A stretch of 64,000 nucleotides of DNA from contig NZ_KI912155.1 in the NCBI RefSeq assembly GCF_000517125.1, positions 1,778,696-1,842,695 of the forward strand, written 5' to 3'. Of the stretch, positions 17,010 to 26,214 are shown piece by piece. Every line of letters starts with the position of its first letter. Position 1 is the first letter of the stretch. The notes under the pieces are model-generated. The model saw only the letters and a program-made list of their open reading frames with translations, searched no databases and was not told where the DNA came from. The position numbers were made by a program, and so were the translations under genes. The stretch comes from Arthrobacter sp. MA-N2. GTDB taxonomy: Bacteria > Actinomycetota > Actinomycetes > Actinomycetales > Micrococcaceae.

Positions 17010-17870
17010 ATGTCATTTTCAACCGCAGGCGCATACGCCGAACCCGCCGAACCCGGCCTTATCGCCCTCGACGTTGTAGGAATCAAGAAGTCGTACAACA
17101 CTGCATCCGGGCCTGTTGAGGTCGTGGAGAACCTCACATTCAGTGTCAGGAAGGGCGAATTCGTCTGCATCGTTGGTCCCTCTGGATCCGGCAAGACCAC
17201 ACTGCTCCGCTGCATCGCAGGGCTGACCGAGCTGTCCGGGGGAGAGGTGATTCTCGATGGCCGGGCGATCTCGGGGCCACCAGCCGGAATGGCGATCGTG
17301 TTCCAGGATTATGGTCGCAGCCTGTTCCCTTGGTTGACCGTCAGGGAGAACGTCGAGCTGCCGCTGAAGGAAAAAGGTTTGCCCCGGAGCGAGCGACGCA
17401 AACGGGCGGACGCAGCACTGGAAGCTGTTGGTTTGCCGGACAGCGCGCATGCTCACCCCTGGCAGCTCTCGGGTGGGATGCAGCAGCGCGTCGCCATCGC
17501 ACGCGCAGTTGCCTACGAACCCAGTGTCCTGCTGATGGATGAGCCATTCGCCGCGGTGGACGCGCAGACCCGCGCAGAGATCCAGGACCTCGTTCGATCG
17601 CTCTGGGAGCGACTGGGCGTAACGGTCCTCTTCGTCACCCACGATATTGATGAAGCCGTGTACCTGGCCCAACGCGTCGTCGTACTGTCGAACAAACCGA
17701 CCGTTGTCCTGGAGGAAGTCTTTGTTGATCTCCCCACACAGCGGGACCAGTTGTCCACCCGCACCGATCCGCGCTTCGCTGATTTGAGGGCGCACGTGTA
17801 CTCGCTGATTCAACTGGCGAAGCGCGGCAAGGAAGCGATGGCACCGGAATTACGCGCAACCTCCTCCTGA
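17010..17870 (+). CDS. ABC transporter ATPase (SsuB/TauB type)
   Basis: 286 aa from the ATG at 17010, nine bases after AGAAAGG; an ATG at 16992 overlapping the previous stop as ATGA is an alternative. Walker A GPSGSGKTT, Q-loop VFQDYGRSLFPW, signature LSGGMQQR, Walker B VLLMDEP and the switch THDIDEA are all intact. It powers the importer formed with the three preceding genes and ends 13 bp from the convergent debranching-type gene. Confidence 0.9.
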   Translation: MSFSTAGAYAEPAEPGLIALDVVGIKKSYNTASGPVEVVENLTFSVRKGEFVCIVGPSGSGKTTLLRCIAGLTELSGGEVILDGRAISGPPAGMAIVFQDYGRSLFPWLTVRENVELPLKEKGLPRSERRKRADAALEAVGLPDSAHAHPWQLSGGMQQRVAIARAVAYEPSVLLMDEPFAAVDAQTRAEIQDLVRSLWERLGVTVLFVTHDIDEAVYLAQRVVVLSNKPTVVLEEVFVDLPTQRDQLSTRTDPRFADLRAHVYSLIQLAKRGKEAMAPELRATSS

Positions 17871-17883
17871 GCTGCGAGTCCGG

Positions 17884-20040
17884 CTACGGCTCGCGATGGC
17901 GCCTGGTCTCCTGCACCTCGTCGGCAACCCACGGCCGATGCCCGCGGTGGAATACCATGCCCTCGGGCAGATCTTGGATGGATGGAACGGAGTCCACAAT
18001 GTCGATTGTGACCCGGCCGCCCGCTAACGGGGCGTTGGAAATGTGCAGATTGCCGTAGGAGCTGGGAAGCACGGGATCCATCCATAGCTCACCGCGGGAT
18101 ACATGGGTGTCGTAACGCATCAGGTTCGTCACGAGCTGGATGGGCGTGGTCGCTGCCCATGCCTGCGGCGAGCATGCCGTCGGATAGGGCACGGGCGCGG
18201 AGAACTGGTCCCGACTGAGACCACAGAACAGCTCGGGCAGCCGGCCCTGGAAGCATTCGGCTGCCTCGAACAGCGCGGTAGAGATCCGTTGTGCCTCGCT
18301 GACGAAGCCATAGCGCAACAGACCGGTTGCGATGATTGCATTGTCATGCGGCCAGACTGAACCGTTGTGGTAACTGGCGGGATTGTAGGCGCCCATATCG
18401 GTGGCCAGGGTCCGCACCCCCCACCCGCTGAACATTTCCGGGGACATCAGCCGTTCCGCCACGTGGGGGGCCTTGTCCTCATCCACGAGCCCAAGCCAAA
18501 GGCAATGGCCCATGTTCGAAGCGCACGCGTCGACGGGTTGCTTCTTGCCGTCCAGGGCGATGGCGTAGTAGCCGCGATCGGGCATCCAGAATTGTTCGTT
18601 GAACCTCTTCTTCAATTTCGCCGCCCGATCGGACAACTCATCGCCGAGTGACACGTCACCGGCGTCGTACGCGATGCGTGCGCAAGCCAAGTAGGCGGTG
18701 TAGACGTAGGCCTGTACCTCACAGAGCGCGATCGGCGGCTCGGCCAGGCGACCGTCGGCGAAGTTGATTCCGTCCCAAGAGTCTTTCCAACCCTGATTGA
18801 TCAGCCCGACGGCGTTAAGGCGGCTGTATTCGACGAATCCGTCGCCGTCCTTGTCTCCATAATCACGTATCCACTCCAGTGCGCGGTCCGCGTGGGGCAG
18901 AAGGGCAGCGATGGTATCCGCCGCGAATCCCCACCGGCTCACCGATCCAAGCACCATCACAAACAGGGGCGTCGCGTCGACGCTGCCGTAGTATGCGGAT
19001 TTCCCTCCCAGGGCAAGGCCGCTGGAGACGTCCAACCTGATCTCATGGAGGATCTTGCCCGGTTCCTCTTCGCTTATTGGATCAACCACGGCGCCTTGGC
19101 GTTCCGCGAGCGTCTGCAGCGTCCCCAAGGCTAGCGCGGGGTCCACCGGAAGAGCCATCTGGGAGGCCAAGAGCGAGTCTCGACCGAACAGGGTCATGAA
19201 CCATGGTGCTCCGGCGGCCACCACCACGCGCTCCGGATGGTTCGGATCCTCAATGCGCAGAGCGCCTAAGTCGTCGTAGCTGTATCGCAGGGTCCGTTCG
19301 ATGGAGCGGTTTCCCAACTGGATTACCGGAATTTTCGCCACCCACTGCTGGCGACGCCGGTCGCTGGGGGAGAGTTCACCCGCGCTCGGATGAACAAACA
19401 GCGCTTCACGGCTGGCTCCGTCAACGAGGGGTACCGCGCTGACGACTTTGCTCCATTGGCCATGCGGCGGGATCGACACCTTGTATGTGATGGCCTCCGG
19501 CACGATATTTGCTCCGGGTGCACGCACGACCATGCCCTTCCGCACTTCCTGCCAGATGCCCCGGATTATCAGCGCCTCGCGATCAGCTTGGCGGGTTTCT
19601 TCCCAACGCCGCTGGATCCGCGCCTCTTTCACTTCGAATAGATCCGCGAAATCGCACTCGACGCTCAAGGAAACAACGCATTCGGCAGGATCCAGGCCAA
19701 AGTTTCGGATGGTAATCCGCTCCATGACTCCGGCGCCGACTTCACGCAGGCGTTCCACGAGAAGCGGACTATCCGCATATCCATTGGATCGGGCAACGCG
19801 GCAAGCAAACAGCGCCCGGTACGGCTCCTTGGTCTCCGCCGCCAGCGGCTCCAGCGTCTGGCCATTTACCGCTAGGCTCCAGCCGGACACGATGCGGGTG
19901 TCCTCGAAGAAAACTCCGTGGGGGAGTACGGGAACGATATCGCCGTTCGGCGATGAAATACAAAAGGAGGTGCCCTCTACAAGGGTGACCGTGCCAGCAC
20001 CCAGAGGCCCGGCAGCCGTGTCAGTATTCCATCCCGCCAT
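17884..20040 (-). CDS. Glycogen debranching enzyme-like protein (GDE N-terminal domain plus alpha/alpha-barrel)
   Basis: 718 aa from the ATG at 20040, six bases after GAGGGAG; a further ATG at 20106 adds 22 unlikely residues. Residues about 15-250 form the N-terminal beta-sandwich of amylo-alpha-1,6-glucosidase-like proteins (GTSFCISSPNGDI.. HGVFFEDTR). The rest is the (alpha/alpha)6 barrel with FGRDSLL, DKDGDGFVEY, GWKDSWD and NGSVWPHDNA, where acidic catalytic residues are expected. Many actinobacteria carry such proteins, and their real substrate is often unclear. It does not fit the catabolic genes around it. A decayed fragment of a homologue lies at 53390-53665. Confidence 0.85.
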   Translation of the reverse strand: MAGWNTDTAAGPLGAGTVTLVEGTSFCISSPNGDIVPVLPHGVFFEDTRIVSGWSLAVNGQTLEPLAAETKEPYRALFACRVARSNGYADSPLLVERLREVGAGVMERITIRNFGLDPAECVVSLSVECDFADLFEVKEARIQRRWEETRQADREALIIRGIWQEVRKGMVVRAPGANIVPEAITYKVSIPPHGQWSKVVSAVPLVDGASREALFVHPSAGELSPSDRRRQQWVAKIPVIQLGNRSIERTLRYSYDDLGALRIEDPNHPERVVVAAGAPWFMTLFGRDSLLASQMALPVDPALALGTLQTLAERQGAVVDPISEEEPGKILHEIRLDVSSGLALGGKSAYYGSVDATPLFVMVLGSVSRWGFAADTIAALLPHADRALEWIRDYGDKDGDGFVEYSRLNAVGLINQGWKDSWDGINFADGRLAEPPIALCEVQAYVYTAYLACARIAYDAGDVSLGDELSDRAAKLKKRFNEQFWMPDRGYYAIALDGKKQPVDACASNMGHCLWLGLVDEDKAPHVAERLMSPEMFSGWGVRTLATDMGAYNPASYHNGSVWPHDNAIIATGLLRYGFVSEAQRISTALFEAAECFQGRLPELFCGLSRDQFSAPVPYPTACSPQAWAATTPIQLVTNLMRYDTHVSRGELWMDPVLPSSYGNLHISNAPLAGGRVTIDIVDSVPSIQDLPEGMVFHRGHRPWVADEVQETRRHREP

Positions 20041-20109
20041 CCTCGGCTCCCTCGACGCGCTGAACGAGACGCCGCATCCAGCGGACCTAAGCGCCAGCGG
20101 CCGCATTCA

Positions 20110-20382
20110 TCACTCCAACGACGCTACGCCGCTCTTCTCCTTGGCACCAGATGAAGCGGATCGATTCTCTTCGGCGTGCGGTGGGGACGGCACCGAGCCC
20201 TTTGTCACGAGGTCGAGATACTCAAGGGCAAACTCCCCGTATGCAAGCCAAGCCAGGTTGGCCATCCTCGCGATGGAACGCCGGAGTTGAGCGCACAGAA
20301 CTGCCCGGGCAGGCAGTTCTGTGCGCACTTCGTTCCCAGCCTGGTCGAAGATTTTGGAATTCGAACTCTTGCCTGTGGTCAT
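20110..20382 (-). CDS. Doubtful small open reading frame
   Basis: 90 codons ending three bases before a possible upstream start of the debranching-type gene. No family recognised. It runs straight through the perfect inverted repeat 20291-20326, which makes a real protein less likely. A weak AGGGACG lies upstream of the ATG. Confidence 0.25.
   Translation of the reverse strand: MTTGKSSNSKIFDQAGNEVRTELPARAVLCAQLRRSIARMANLAWLAYGEFALEYLDLVTKGSVPSPPHAEENRSASSGAKEKSGVASLE
20291..20326. repeat. Perfect 15-bp inverted repeat (hairpin)
   Basis: Arms GCGCACAGAACTGCC (20291-20305) and GGCAGTTCTGTGCGC (20312-20326) around CGGGCA. It lies 137 bp downstream of the acyl-CoA dehydrogenase stop on its strand, so it may be that gene's terminator. 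No T-run follows on either strand. A mobile palindromic (REP/RAYT-like) unit is an alternative. Confidence 0.6.
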
Positions 20383-20462
20383 GACCAGGACGTCCCTAGG
20401 GTGGCGGTCATTGCGCTTCGAAGGGAAGGACCCGGGGGACGGTGGTCCCGCAATGTTCTTCG

Positions 20463-21656
20463 TCAGAGCTTGTACTCCTTGAGGAGGCTGCGGCCGATGA
20501 TCATCTTTTGGATGTCGGACGTGCCTTCGCCGATCAGCATGAACGCGGCCTCGCGGTAGAGCCGCTCGATCTCGAATTCCTTGGAGTAGCCATAGCCGCC
20601 ATGAATGCGGAAGGAAGCCTCGACAACTTCCTTGCAGTACTCGCTGGCCAGCATCTTTGCCATGCCGGCCTCGACATCGTTGCGCTCGCCGGAGTCTTTC
20701 TTGCGGGCGGCGCGCACCACCATGGCGTTGGCAGCTTCCACCTTGGTAGCCATTTCGGCCAGGCGGAACAAGACTGCTTGATGGTCTGCGATCTTCTTGC
20801 CGAAGGTTTCACGCTGCTGCGCGTACGCAACGGCCAGCTCGAAGGCCCTGTTCGCGATGCCAACGGCCCGCGCGGCAACATTGACGCGACCCACTTCGAC
20901 GCCGTCCATCATCTGGTAGAAGCCCTTGCCCGGGACGCCGCCCAGGACTTGGTCCGCGGATATCCGGTGCTGGTCCAAGTACATCTCCGTGGTCTCTACG
21001 CCCTTGTAGCCCATCTTGTCGATCTTGCCCGGAATGGTGACGCCCTGGGCGGTCTCCCCAAACCCGGCTTCCTTCTCGACCAGGAAGGTTGTGAGGTTGC
21101 GGTAGACGCTCTCCGCGCCTTCGTCGGTCTTCGTCAAGACCGCCACGAGAGTGGAGGTGGCGCCGTTGGTCAGCCACATCTTCTGCCCGGTGATTTCGAA
21201 GGAGCCGTCGCTGAGTTGCTTGGCCTTGGTGGAGACGGCGGCAACATCCGAACCCAGGCCTGGTTCGGACATGGAGAAGGCGCCGCGTACCTCACCGGTG
21301 GCCATGCGCGGCAGATACTTCTGCTTCTGCTCCTCGGTGCCGTGCTGCATGAGCATGTAGGCGACGATGAAATGCGTGTTGATGACGCCCGAGACGCTCA
21401 TCCATCCGCGAGCGATCTCTTCGACGACCAGGGCGTACGTCAGCAGCGATTCGCCGAGTCCGCCATACTCCTCAGGAATCGTGAGGCCGAAAATGCCAAG
21501 TTCCTTCAGCCCTTCCACGATCGCGGAGGGGTATTCGTCCTTGTGCTCGAGCTCGGTGGCGACCGGGATGATTTCCCGGTCCACGAACTGCCGGACCGTT
21601 TGCAGGATCTCCTCCTGAATTTCGGTCAGTCCGTCAGTGGTCACGAGACGTCCCAT
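20463..21656 (-). CDS. Acyl-CoA dehydrogenase
   Basis: 397 aa, the standard length. All family landmarks are present: IPEEYGGLG, the FAD/substrate motif FSMSEPGLGSD, WLTNG, RETFGKKIADHQ, and near the end HGGYGYSKEFEIER followed by GEGTSD, where E377 is in the position of the catalytic base. Oxidises an acyl-CoA to the 2-enoyl-CoA and passes electrons to ETF, encoded at 49113-50884. Transcribed alone, divergently from the racemase operon, with the AT-rich element 21714-21735 between them. The first of two dehydrogenases in the island; the substrate chain type is not readable. Confidence 0.92.
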   Translation of the reverse strand: MGRLVTTDGLTEIQEEILQTVRQFVDREIIPVATELEHKDEYPSAIVEGLKELGIFGLTIPEEYGGLGESLLTYALVVEEIARGWMSVSGVINTHFIVAYMLMQHGTEEQKQKYLPRMATGEVRGAFSMSEPGLGSDVAAVSTKAKQLSDGSFEITGQKMWLTNGATSTLVAVLTKTDEGAESVYRNLTTFLVEKEAGFGETAQGVTIPGKIDKMGYKGVETTEMYLDQHRISADQVLGGVPGKGFYQMMDGVEVGRVNVAARAVGIANRAFELAVAYAQQRETFGKKIADHQAVLFRLAEMATKVEAANAMVVRAARKKDSGERNDVEAGMAKMLASEYCKEVVEASFRIHGGYGYSKEFEIERLYREAAFMLIGEGTSDIQKMIIGRSLLKEYKL

Positions 21657-21713
21657 GCTGGCTCACGCTTCCTTAATCATGTCGGTCAGGAGTGGATCCT
21701 CCCTGTTATTTGT

Positions 21714-21735
21714 CGACTATATACTATATGTTAAG
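21714..21735. promoter_or_regulatory. AT-rich operator-like element, site A
   Basis: CGACTATATACTATATGTTAAG in otherwise GC-rich DNA, between the divergent dehydrogenase and racemase operons. It resembles the elements before the other operons of the island. Confidence 0.5.
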
Positions 21736-21783
21736 TAGGGAACATGGGTCACGAAGGAGAATCCAAATGGGTGTGAGGACACT

Positions 21784-22947
21784 GTGAGCGGTCCGCTAGC
21801 AGGGGTACGCGTGGTGGTACTTGCCGGAATGGGACCCACTCCGTTTGCGTCCATGCTTCTGGCTGACATGGGAGCCGACGTCGTGAGGATCTGCCGCCCA
21901 CCCGGGCGGGCCAGGCAGTCTGGAACTCCGGCCGACGCTATGACGGCAGAACAGGACATCGTGAACCGGGGCGTCACTTCGGTGGCGGTCGACCTTAAGG
22001 ATCCTGCCGGCGTCGAACGCGTCCTGGAACTCGTAGGGCGCGCGGAGGTCTTTATTGAGGGTTTCCGGCCTGGAGCCGCCGAACGGCTCGGGCTGGGACC
22101 TGAGGCATTGCTGGCCGCGCGGCCCAACCTCGTCTACGCGCGGCTCACCGGTTACGGACAGTCGGGACCGTTGGCCCTCGAGGCCGGCCACGATCTGAAC
22201 TATGTGGCCCAGTCCGGCGCGCTCAGTGCACTGGGGAGGAAGGACGAGGCGCCCCATGCGCCCATCAACCTGCTGGGCGACTACGCCGGTGGGGGAGCGC
22301 TGGCCGCGTTCGGGATCGTGTGCGCAGTGCTGGAAGCCCGCCGTTCCGGGCTCGGCCAGGTCATTGATTCCGCCATGGCGGACGGGGTTGCCCTACTGAC
22401 CTCCAAGATCCAGGGATTGCGGGCCGCGGGGCTCTTCAGCGATGAGCGAGGAACGAACTTCATCGACACCGGTGCCCCCTACTACGACACCTACCTGTGC
22501 GCCGATGGGAAGTACCTTGCTGTCGGCGCCATCGAACCACACTTCTACCAGGAATTCATTTCCCGGCTAGGCGTGGAGACCAGCGGCTGGCCCGGACAGG
22601 ACGAGCGGGCATCCTGGCCTCAGCTCCGCGAAGTCATTGGGGCAGCCGTCGGCGCCAAGACCCGCGACGAATGGGCCGCCGTCTACGCCGGCAGCGATGC
22701 ATGCGTGACCCCGGTGCTCAACTTCGAAGAAGCAGCGCAGCATCCCCACAACGCCGAACGCGGCATGTACCAGCGCGTGGCCGGCGTTTTGCATCCCGCC
22801 CCGTCGCCCCGTTTCAGCCGTACTCCGGCCCGCGCCCCACAGGCTCCGAGCCAACGCGACGTCGACGTCCCGGAACTGCTCTCGCGCTGGGACGCGCAAG
22901 AAAACACCACCACCCCGGTGGACACCGATCGAAAGGGACAATCATGA
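21784..22947 (+). CDS. Alpha-methylacyl-CoA racemase-like protein (class III CoA-transferase family)
   Basis: 387 aa from a GTG at 21784 after GAGGAC. The fold is CaiB/BaiF, but H136 (EAGHDLNY) and D166 (LLGDYAGGG) match the His/Asp pair of alpha-methylacyl-CoA racemases rather than the single Asp nucleophile of CoA-transferases; APYYDTY also fits racemases. It would interconvert 2R and 2S methyl-branched acyl-CoAs so that they can be dehydrogenated. This points to a methyl-branched substrate for the operon. Its stop overlaps the next start as ATGA. Confidence 0.85.
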   Translation: MSGPLAGVRVVVLAGMGPTPFASMLLADMGADVVRICRPPGRARQSGTPADAMTAEQDIVNRGVTSVAVDLKDPAGVERVLELVGRAEVFIEGFRPGAAERLGLGPEALLAARPNLVYARLTGYGQSGPLALEAGHDLNYVAQSGALSALGRKDEAPHAPINLLGDYAGGGALAAFGIVCAVLEARRSGLGQVIDSAMADGVALLTSKIQGLRAAGLFSDERGTNFIDTGAPYYDTYLCADGKYLAVGAIEPHFYQEFISRLGVETSGWPGQDERASWPQLREVIGAAVGAKTRDEWAAVYAGSDACVTPVLNFEEAAQHPHNAERGMYQRVAGVLHPAPSPRFSRTPARAPQAPSQRDVDVPELLSRWDAQENTTTPVDTDRKGQS

Positions 22948-23753
22948 TCGAGAAATACCAGGCGCAGTTCAAACGGCTAACTTTTGAAAGCAACCAGAAA
23001 GGCGTCTTGGAGGTAATCTTCGACGGCCCCGGCCTGAACGCCGTGGATGAAGCAACCCACCACGAGATTCCGCGCATCTGGCCCGTCATCGATGCGGATC
23101 CGGAAGTAAGGGTGGTTTTGGTGCGCGGCGCTGGACGGGCATTCTCCGCCGGCGGCAGCTTCGACCTCATTGACAAGCAGATTGAGGACTACGGAACACG
23201 CGTCCGGATCATGCGGGAATCGCGTGACCTCTTTTACAACATCATCAATTGCAACAAGCCGATCATCTCCGCCATCCATGGTCCTGCCGTAGGTGCAGGC
23301 CTCGTGGTAGCGCTCATGGCGGACATCTCCATCGCGGCCAAGGACGCGAGGATCATCGATGGCCACACCCGTCTCGGCGTTGCCGCCGGCGACCACGCAG
23401 CCATGGTCTGGCCGTTGCTGTGCGGTATGGCGAAGGCTAAATACCTTCTGCTGACCTGCCGCGAGATTTCCGGTGAAGCAGCCGAACGCGCAGGCTTGGT
23501 TTCCGTCACTGTGGACAAGGAAGACCTGCTGGACATTGCGCGGGAAATCGCCGGCGAGCTCAGCGCCGGAGCCCAGGAAGCACTCCGCTGGACCAAATAC
23601 ACCCTCAACCAGTGGTACCGGCAGAATGCCCCGATCTTCGACGCCGGGCTCGGCCTCGAGTTCCTCGGCTTCGGCGGGCAGGATGTTGTTGAAGGCGTCG
23701 CTTCCCACCGCGAGCGTCGCGCTCCGGAGTTCAGCGGGGTCGTCACGTCATGA
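22944..23753 (+). CDS. Crotonase-superfamily protein lacking both hydratase glutamates
   Basis: 269 aa from the ATG at 22944, overlapping the previous stop. Oxyanion-hole segments [11 protein letters not shown] and [14 protein letters not shown] are intact. At the two catalytic Glu positions of enoyl-CoA hydratase (E144 and E164 in rat) an alignment by eye gives His (DGHTRLG) and Tyr (KAKYLLLT). Hydration by the standard mechanism is therefore unlikely; isomerisation, C-C hydrolysis or decarboxylation on a CoA ester are alternatives within the superfamily. Translationally coupled on both sides. Confidence 0.85.
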   Translation: MIEKYQAQFKRLTFESNQKGVLEVIFDGPGLNAVDEATHHEIPRIWPVIDADPEVRVVLVRGAGRAFSAGGSFDLIDKQIEDYGTRVRIMRESRDLFYNIINCNKPIISAIHGPAVGAGLVVALMADISIAAKDARIIDGHTRLGVAAGDHAAMVWPLLCGMAKAKYLLLTCREISGEAAERAGLVSVTVDKEDLLDIAREIAGELSAGAQEALRWTKYTLNQWYRQNAPIFDAGLGLEFLGFGGQDVVEGVASHRERRAPEFSGVVTS

Positions 23754-25147
23754 CGAATGCCGCCGATCTCTTCTTCCGCCCCCGAAGCGTCGTCGTCTAT
23801 GGCGCGTCTTCGGACCCGGACAAGCTCTCCGGCCGGCCGTTGGCTTACCTGCTCAAGTTCGGTTTTCCAGGGAAGATCTACGCCGTCAACCCGCATCGTG
23901 ACCAAGTACAGGGAGTCGATGCATACAAAGACATCGCTTCGGTGCCAGGGCCGGTGGACCTAGCGGTCATCGTGGTTCCGGCCGCCTCTGTCCTGGACGC
24001 TGTCCAGCGCTGCGCCGATGCCGGAGTGGGTGCGGCCACCATCTTCGCGTCGGGCTTCGCAGAGACAGGTGACGCCGGCGCACCCCTGCAGGACGAGATC
24101 ACCCGCATTTCGCGGTCCAGCGGGATGCGCGTTCTGGGCCCGAATTGCCTGGGTACCTTTTCCGCGCCGGATAAGGCCTTCGCGACCTTCTCCACCGCCT
24201 TCGACGACGATAGCGAGCGGCCGGATTCCCCTATCGCGTTGGTTTCACAGTCCGGCGCCGTAGGCACGTTCACTTACAGCACCATGAACTCCCTGGGCCT
24301 CGGGGCCCGCTTTTACGCAAACACCGGCAACGAGTCCGACCTCACGTCCGTCGAGATGCTCGCAGGCCTGGTGGGAAATCCAGGTGTGGAGATCCTCATG
24401 GGACATATCGAGGGCGCGAAGGATCTCGAGGCATTGAGCGAGCTTGCCAAAGCGGCCAGCGACAACAACAAGCCTCTGTTGCTGCTGAAGTCGGGCAGGA
24501 CCGCGGCCGGTGCCCGCGCCGTCGCGAAGCACACGGCGAGCATTGCCGGCGACGACGCGGCGTTCAACGCGGCGCTTGCCCCGCACAGCGCCGTGCGCGT
24601 TGAAAGCATGCAAGCCTGGTCGGATGCCGCGCTGGCATTCTCTGCCGGGCGTCGTGCTGCCGGCCGGCGGCTGACGATCGTCACTTTGAGTGGCGGCGTG
24701 GGCGCCCTGGCGGCGGACCGCGCCGTCGAACTGGGCCTGGCTGTGGACACCTGGACCGAATCCGGCGATCGCGAGGAACTGGCGGCGCAACTGCCGTCCT
24801 TCGCCTCGGTGGCCAATCCGATCGACATGACCGGCGTCATGATCAACGATCTGGACTTGCTGGACCGGGCCTTGCGGGTGACCGCCGAGAACGCCGAGAC
24901 CGACGCTTTATTGCTTGTCCTGGGCAATGCGGACAAGGGGGCCGATGAGATCGTGAAGCGCCTGGTGGCCGGATACCGGAGCACCACCAAGCCGTTCGTC
25001 GTGGTGTGGACCGGCGGCTCCGGCCGTCCATTGCAGGAACTGCTCAAAGCCGGAGTGCCTGCTTACGCGGAGGCTGACCGCGCAATGCACGCCTTGAGCC
25101 GGGTGGTTGAATACAGCCTGCGGCCCGGCTGGGCAGCAAATAACTGA
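23750..25147 (+). CDS. NDP-forming acyl-CoA synthetase, alpha-type half without ATP-grasp domain
   Basis: 465 aa; ATG overlaps the previous stop (ATGA). N-terminal CoA-binding Rossmann domain ([13 protein letters not shown]...GPNCLG, about 1-135), then two flavodoxin-like ligase domains ([11 protein letters not shown].. and [14 protein letters not shown]). The phospho-histidine region reads [14 protein letters not shown]. The usual single-chain enzymes are about 700 aa because they add an ATP-grasp domain; here it is absent, and no ATP-grasp subunit is encoded in the window. A partner elsewhere, or a CoA-binding role without ligation, must be assumed. Confidence 0.85.
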   Translation: MTNAADLFFRPRSVVVYGASSDPDKLSGRPLAYLLKFGFPGKIYAVNPHRDQVQGVDAYKDIASVPGPVDLAVIVVPAASVLDAVQRCADAGVGAATIFASGFAETGDAGAPLQDEITRISRSSGMRVLGPNCLGTFSAPDKAFATFSTAFDDDSERPDSPIALVSQSGAVGTFTYSTMNSLGLGARFYANTGNESDLTSVEMLAGLVGNPGVEILMGHIEGAKDLEALSELAKAASDNNKPLLLLKSGRTAAGARAVAKHTASIAGDDAAFNAALAPHSAVRVESMQAWSDAALAFSAGRRAAGRRLTIVTLSGGVGALAADRAVELGLAVDTWTESGDREELAAQLPSFASVANPIDMTGVMINDLDLLDRALRVTAENAETDALLLVLGNADKGADEIVKRLVAGYRSTTKPFVVVWTGGSGRPLQELLKAGVPAYAEADRAMHALSRVVEYSLRPGWAANN

Positions 25148-25170
25148 GCTTGACGCAACGGCGCGCCAAG

Positions 25171-25214
25171 CACTGACGGGGTAGGCCTGAAATGGCCTAC
25201 CCCGTCAGTGTTTT
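25171..25214. terminator. Strong bidirectional terminator
   Basis: Perfect 17-bp arms CACTGACGGGGTAGGCC (25171-25187) and GGCCTACCCCGTCAGTG (25194-25210) around TGAAAT, then TTTT. It lies between convergent operons. Confidence 0.9.
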
Positions 25215-25251
25215 CGCCTCTGGCCCCGTGGCTTCTAGCGGCGGAGTTCCG

Positions 25252-26214
25252 TCACTTGCCGAGCGCGGTCATTTTCCAGTCGAGGACCGGCTCCGACTCG
25301 TCATTGTCTCGCTTGGCGGCCACGAGCACGCGCAGGGTGATGGCCTTGAGGTCCCCGGCCAAGTGTTCCACGTCCAGAACTTCGATGGTGGACACAAGCG
25401 TGTCGCCTTCGCGCACGGGGCCGATATGGTCGCAGCTATGCCAGCCCGCGATGGTGATCAGGTTCGGAAGGGTCCGCGTGAGCTGTGCAAGAGCGAGCCC
25501 GATAGTGTGGCCGCCATAGACGAGCCGCCCTGATGGCTGGCTGAAGCGGTCATGGTGAACGTGCGCAAGGTTAAGGGAGAGCCGCGCCAACTCTGTGGCA
25601 TTGGAAACCACGTCTCCCGCTTCCAGGATCCACCTGTCGCCCTTGGCGATGTTGTTCGACGCCGGGAATCCGGACAGATCCCACGAGGCCACTGCGGCGC
25701 TCATTGACCTGCCATCCGGGTCGGTACCGATTGCACTCAGGTCATCGGCGTGCCCGCTGCGCACCTCAGGCGAACTCAAGGGCAGCATTGCGCAGCGCCA
25801 GAAATCAAGCACCAGGCGCTCGTCCTGGTCTCGGGTCGTGATCCGCAGTGCTGCCAGCCCGCTTGCTCGACTGGCATTCTGCCGCAGGCCGACCACTTCG
25901 GTTCTGGTGGTGAGGGTGTCTCCGATGGATGGGAGACGATGGAAGGCGAGGCCGCGGTAGAAAAGGTTCGCGACTACGCGCCGGGTCACCAGGGTCGACT
26001 GCCCGATCGCCACGTCCCATACGAAGGAAGGGTCCGCGAGCTCGGAGCCGGCCACGCGGCGGGCGAGACCCGCATCGAGCGACAACCGAAGTCTGCCCCC
26101 CAGAATGGACTGATGGACAGCCGCCCGTCCTGCGGTCAGGCTCAAGCTCGGGGCGGTGTCAAACACATCCCCGACATTCAGCTCGTCGAAGTAGGGTCCC
26201 TCGTGGCTGCTCAT
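25252..26214 (-). CDS. Mesaconyl-CoA (2-methylfumaryl-CoA) hydratase-like double hot-dog protein
   Basis: 320 aa from the ATG at 26214, which overlaps the lyase stop (ATGA). The start FDELNVGDVFDTAPSLSLT and length match the Mch/MaoC-like group with two hot-dog domains; the hydratase-type segment lies around LARLSLNLAHVHHDRF and RLVYGGHTIGLA. Mch interconverts beta-methylmalyl-CoA and mesaconyl-C1-CoA. Last gene of the four-gene minus operon SDR, CoA-transferase, lyase, hydratase. A related C5-CoA such as itaconyl-CoA is a possible alternative substrate. Confidence 0.75.
   Translation of the reverse strand: MSSHEGPYFDELNVGDVFDTAPSLSLTAGRAAVHQSILGGRLRLSLDAGLARRVAGSELADPSFVWDVAIGQSTLVTRRVVANLFYRGLAFHRLPSIGDTLTTRTEVVGLRQNASRASGLAALRITTRDQDERLVLDFWRCAMLPLSSPEVRSGHADDLSAIGTDPDGRSMSAAVASWDLSGFPASNNIAKGDRWILEAGDVVSNATELARLSLNLAHVHHDRFSQPSGRLVYGGHTIGLALAQLTRTLPNLITIAGWHSCDHIGPVREGDTLVSTIEVLDVEHLAGDLKAITLRVLVAAKRDNDESEPVLDWKMTALGK

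Noticed and set aside
14406..17870. Naming the ABC importer as taurine or sulfonate (tau/ssu)
   Set aside because: Family resemblance only; no sulfonate dioxygenase or monooxygenase gene lies nearby, so the ligand remains open.
20442..21734. A 430-codon plus-strand frame
   Set aside because: Antisense to a textbook acyl-CoA dehydrogenase; no family features in the plus-strand translation.
21784..22947. Reading this CaiB-family protein as a CoA-transferase
   Set aside because: The His/Asp pair and the APYYDTY segment fit alpha-methylacyl-CoA racemase better, although activity is unproven.
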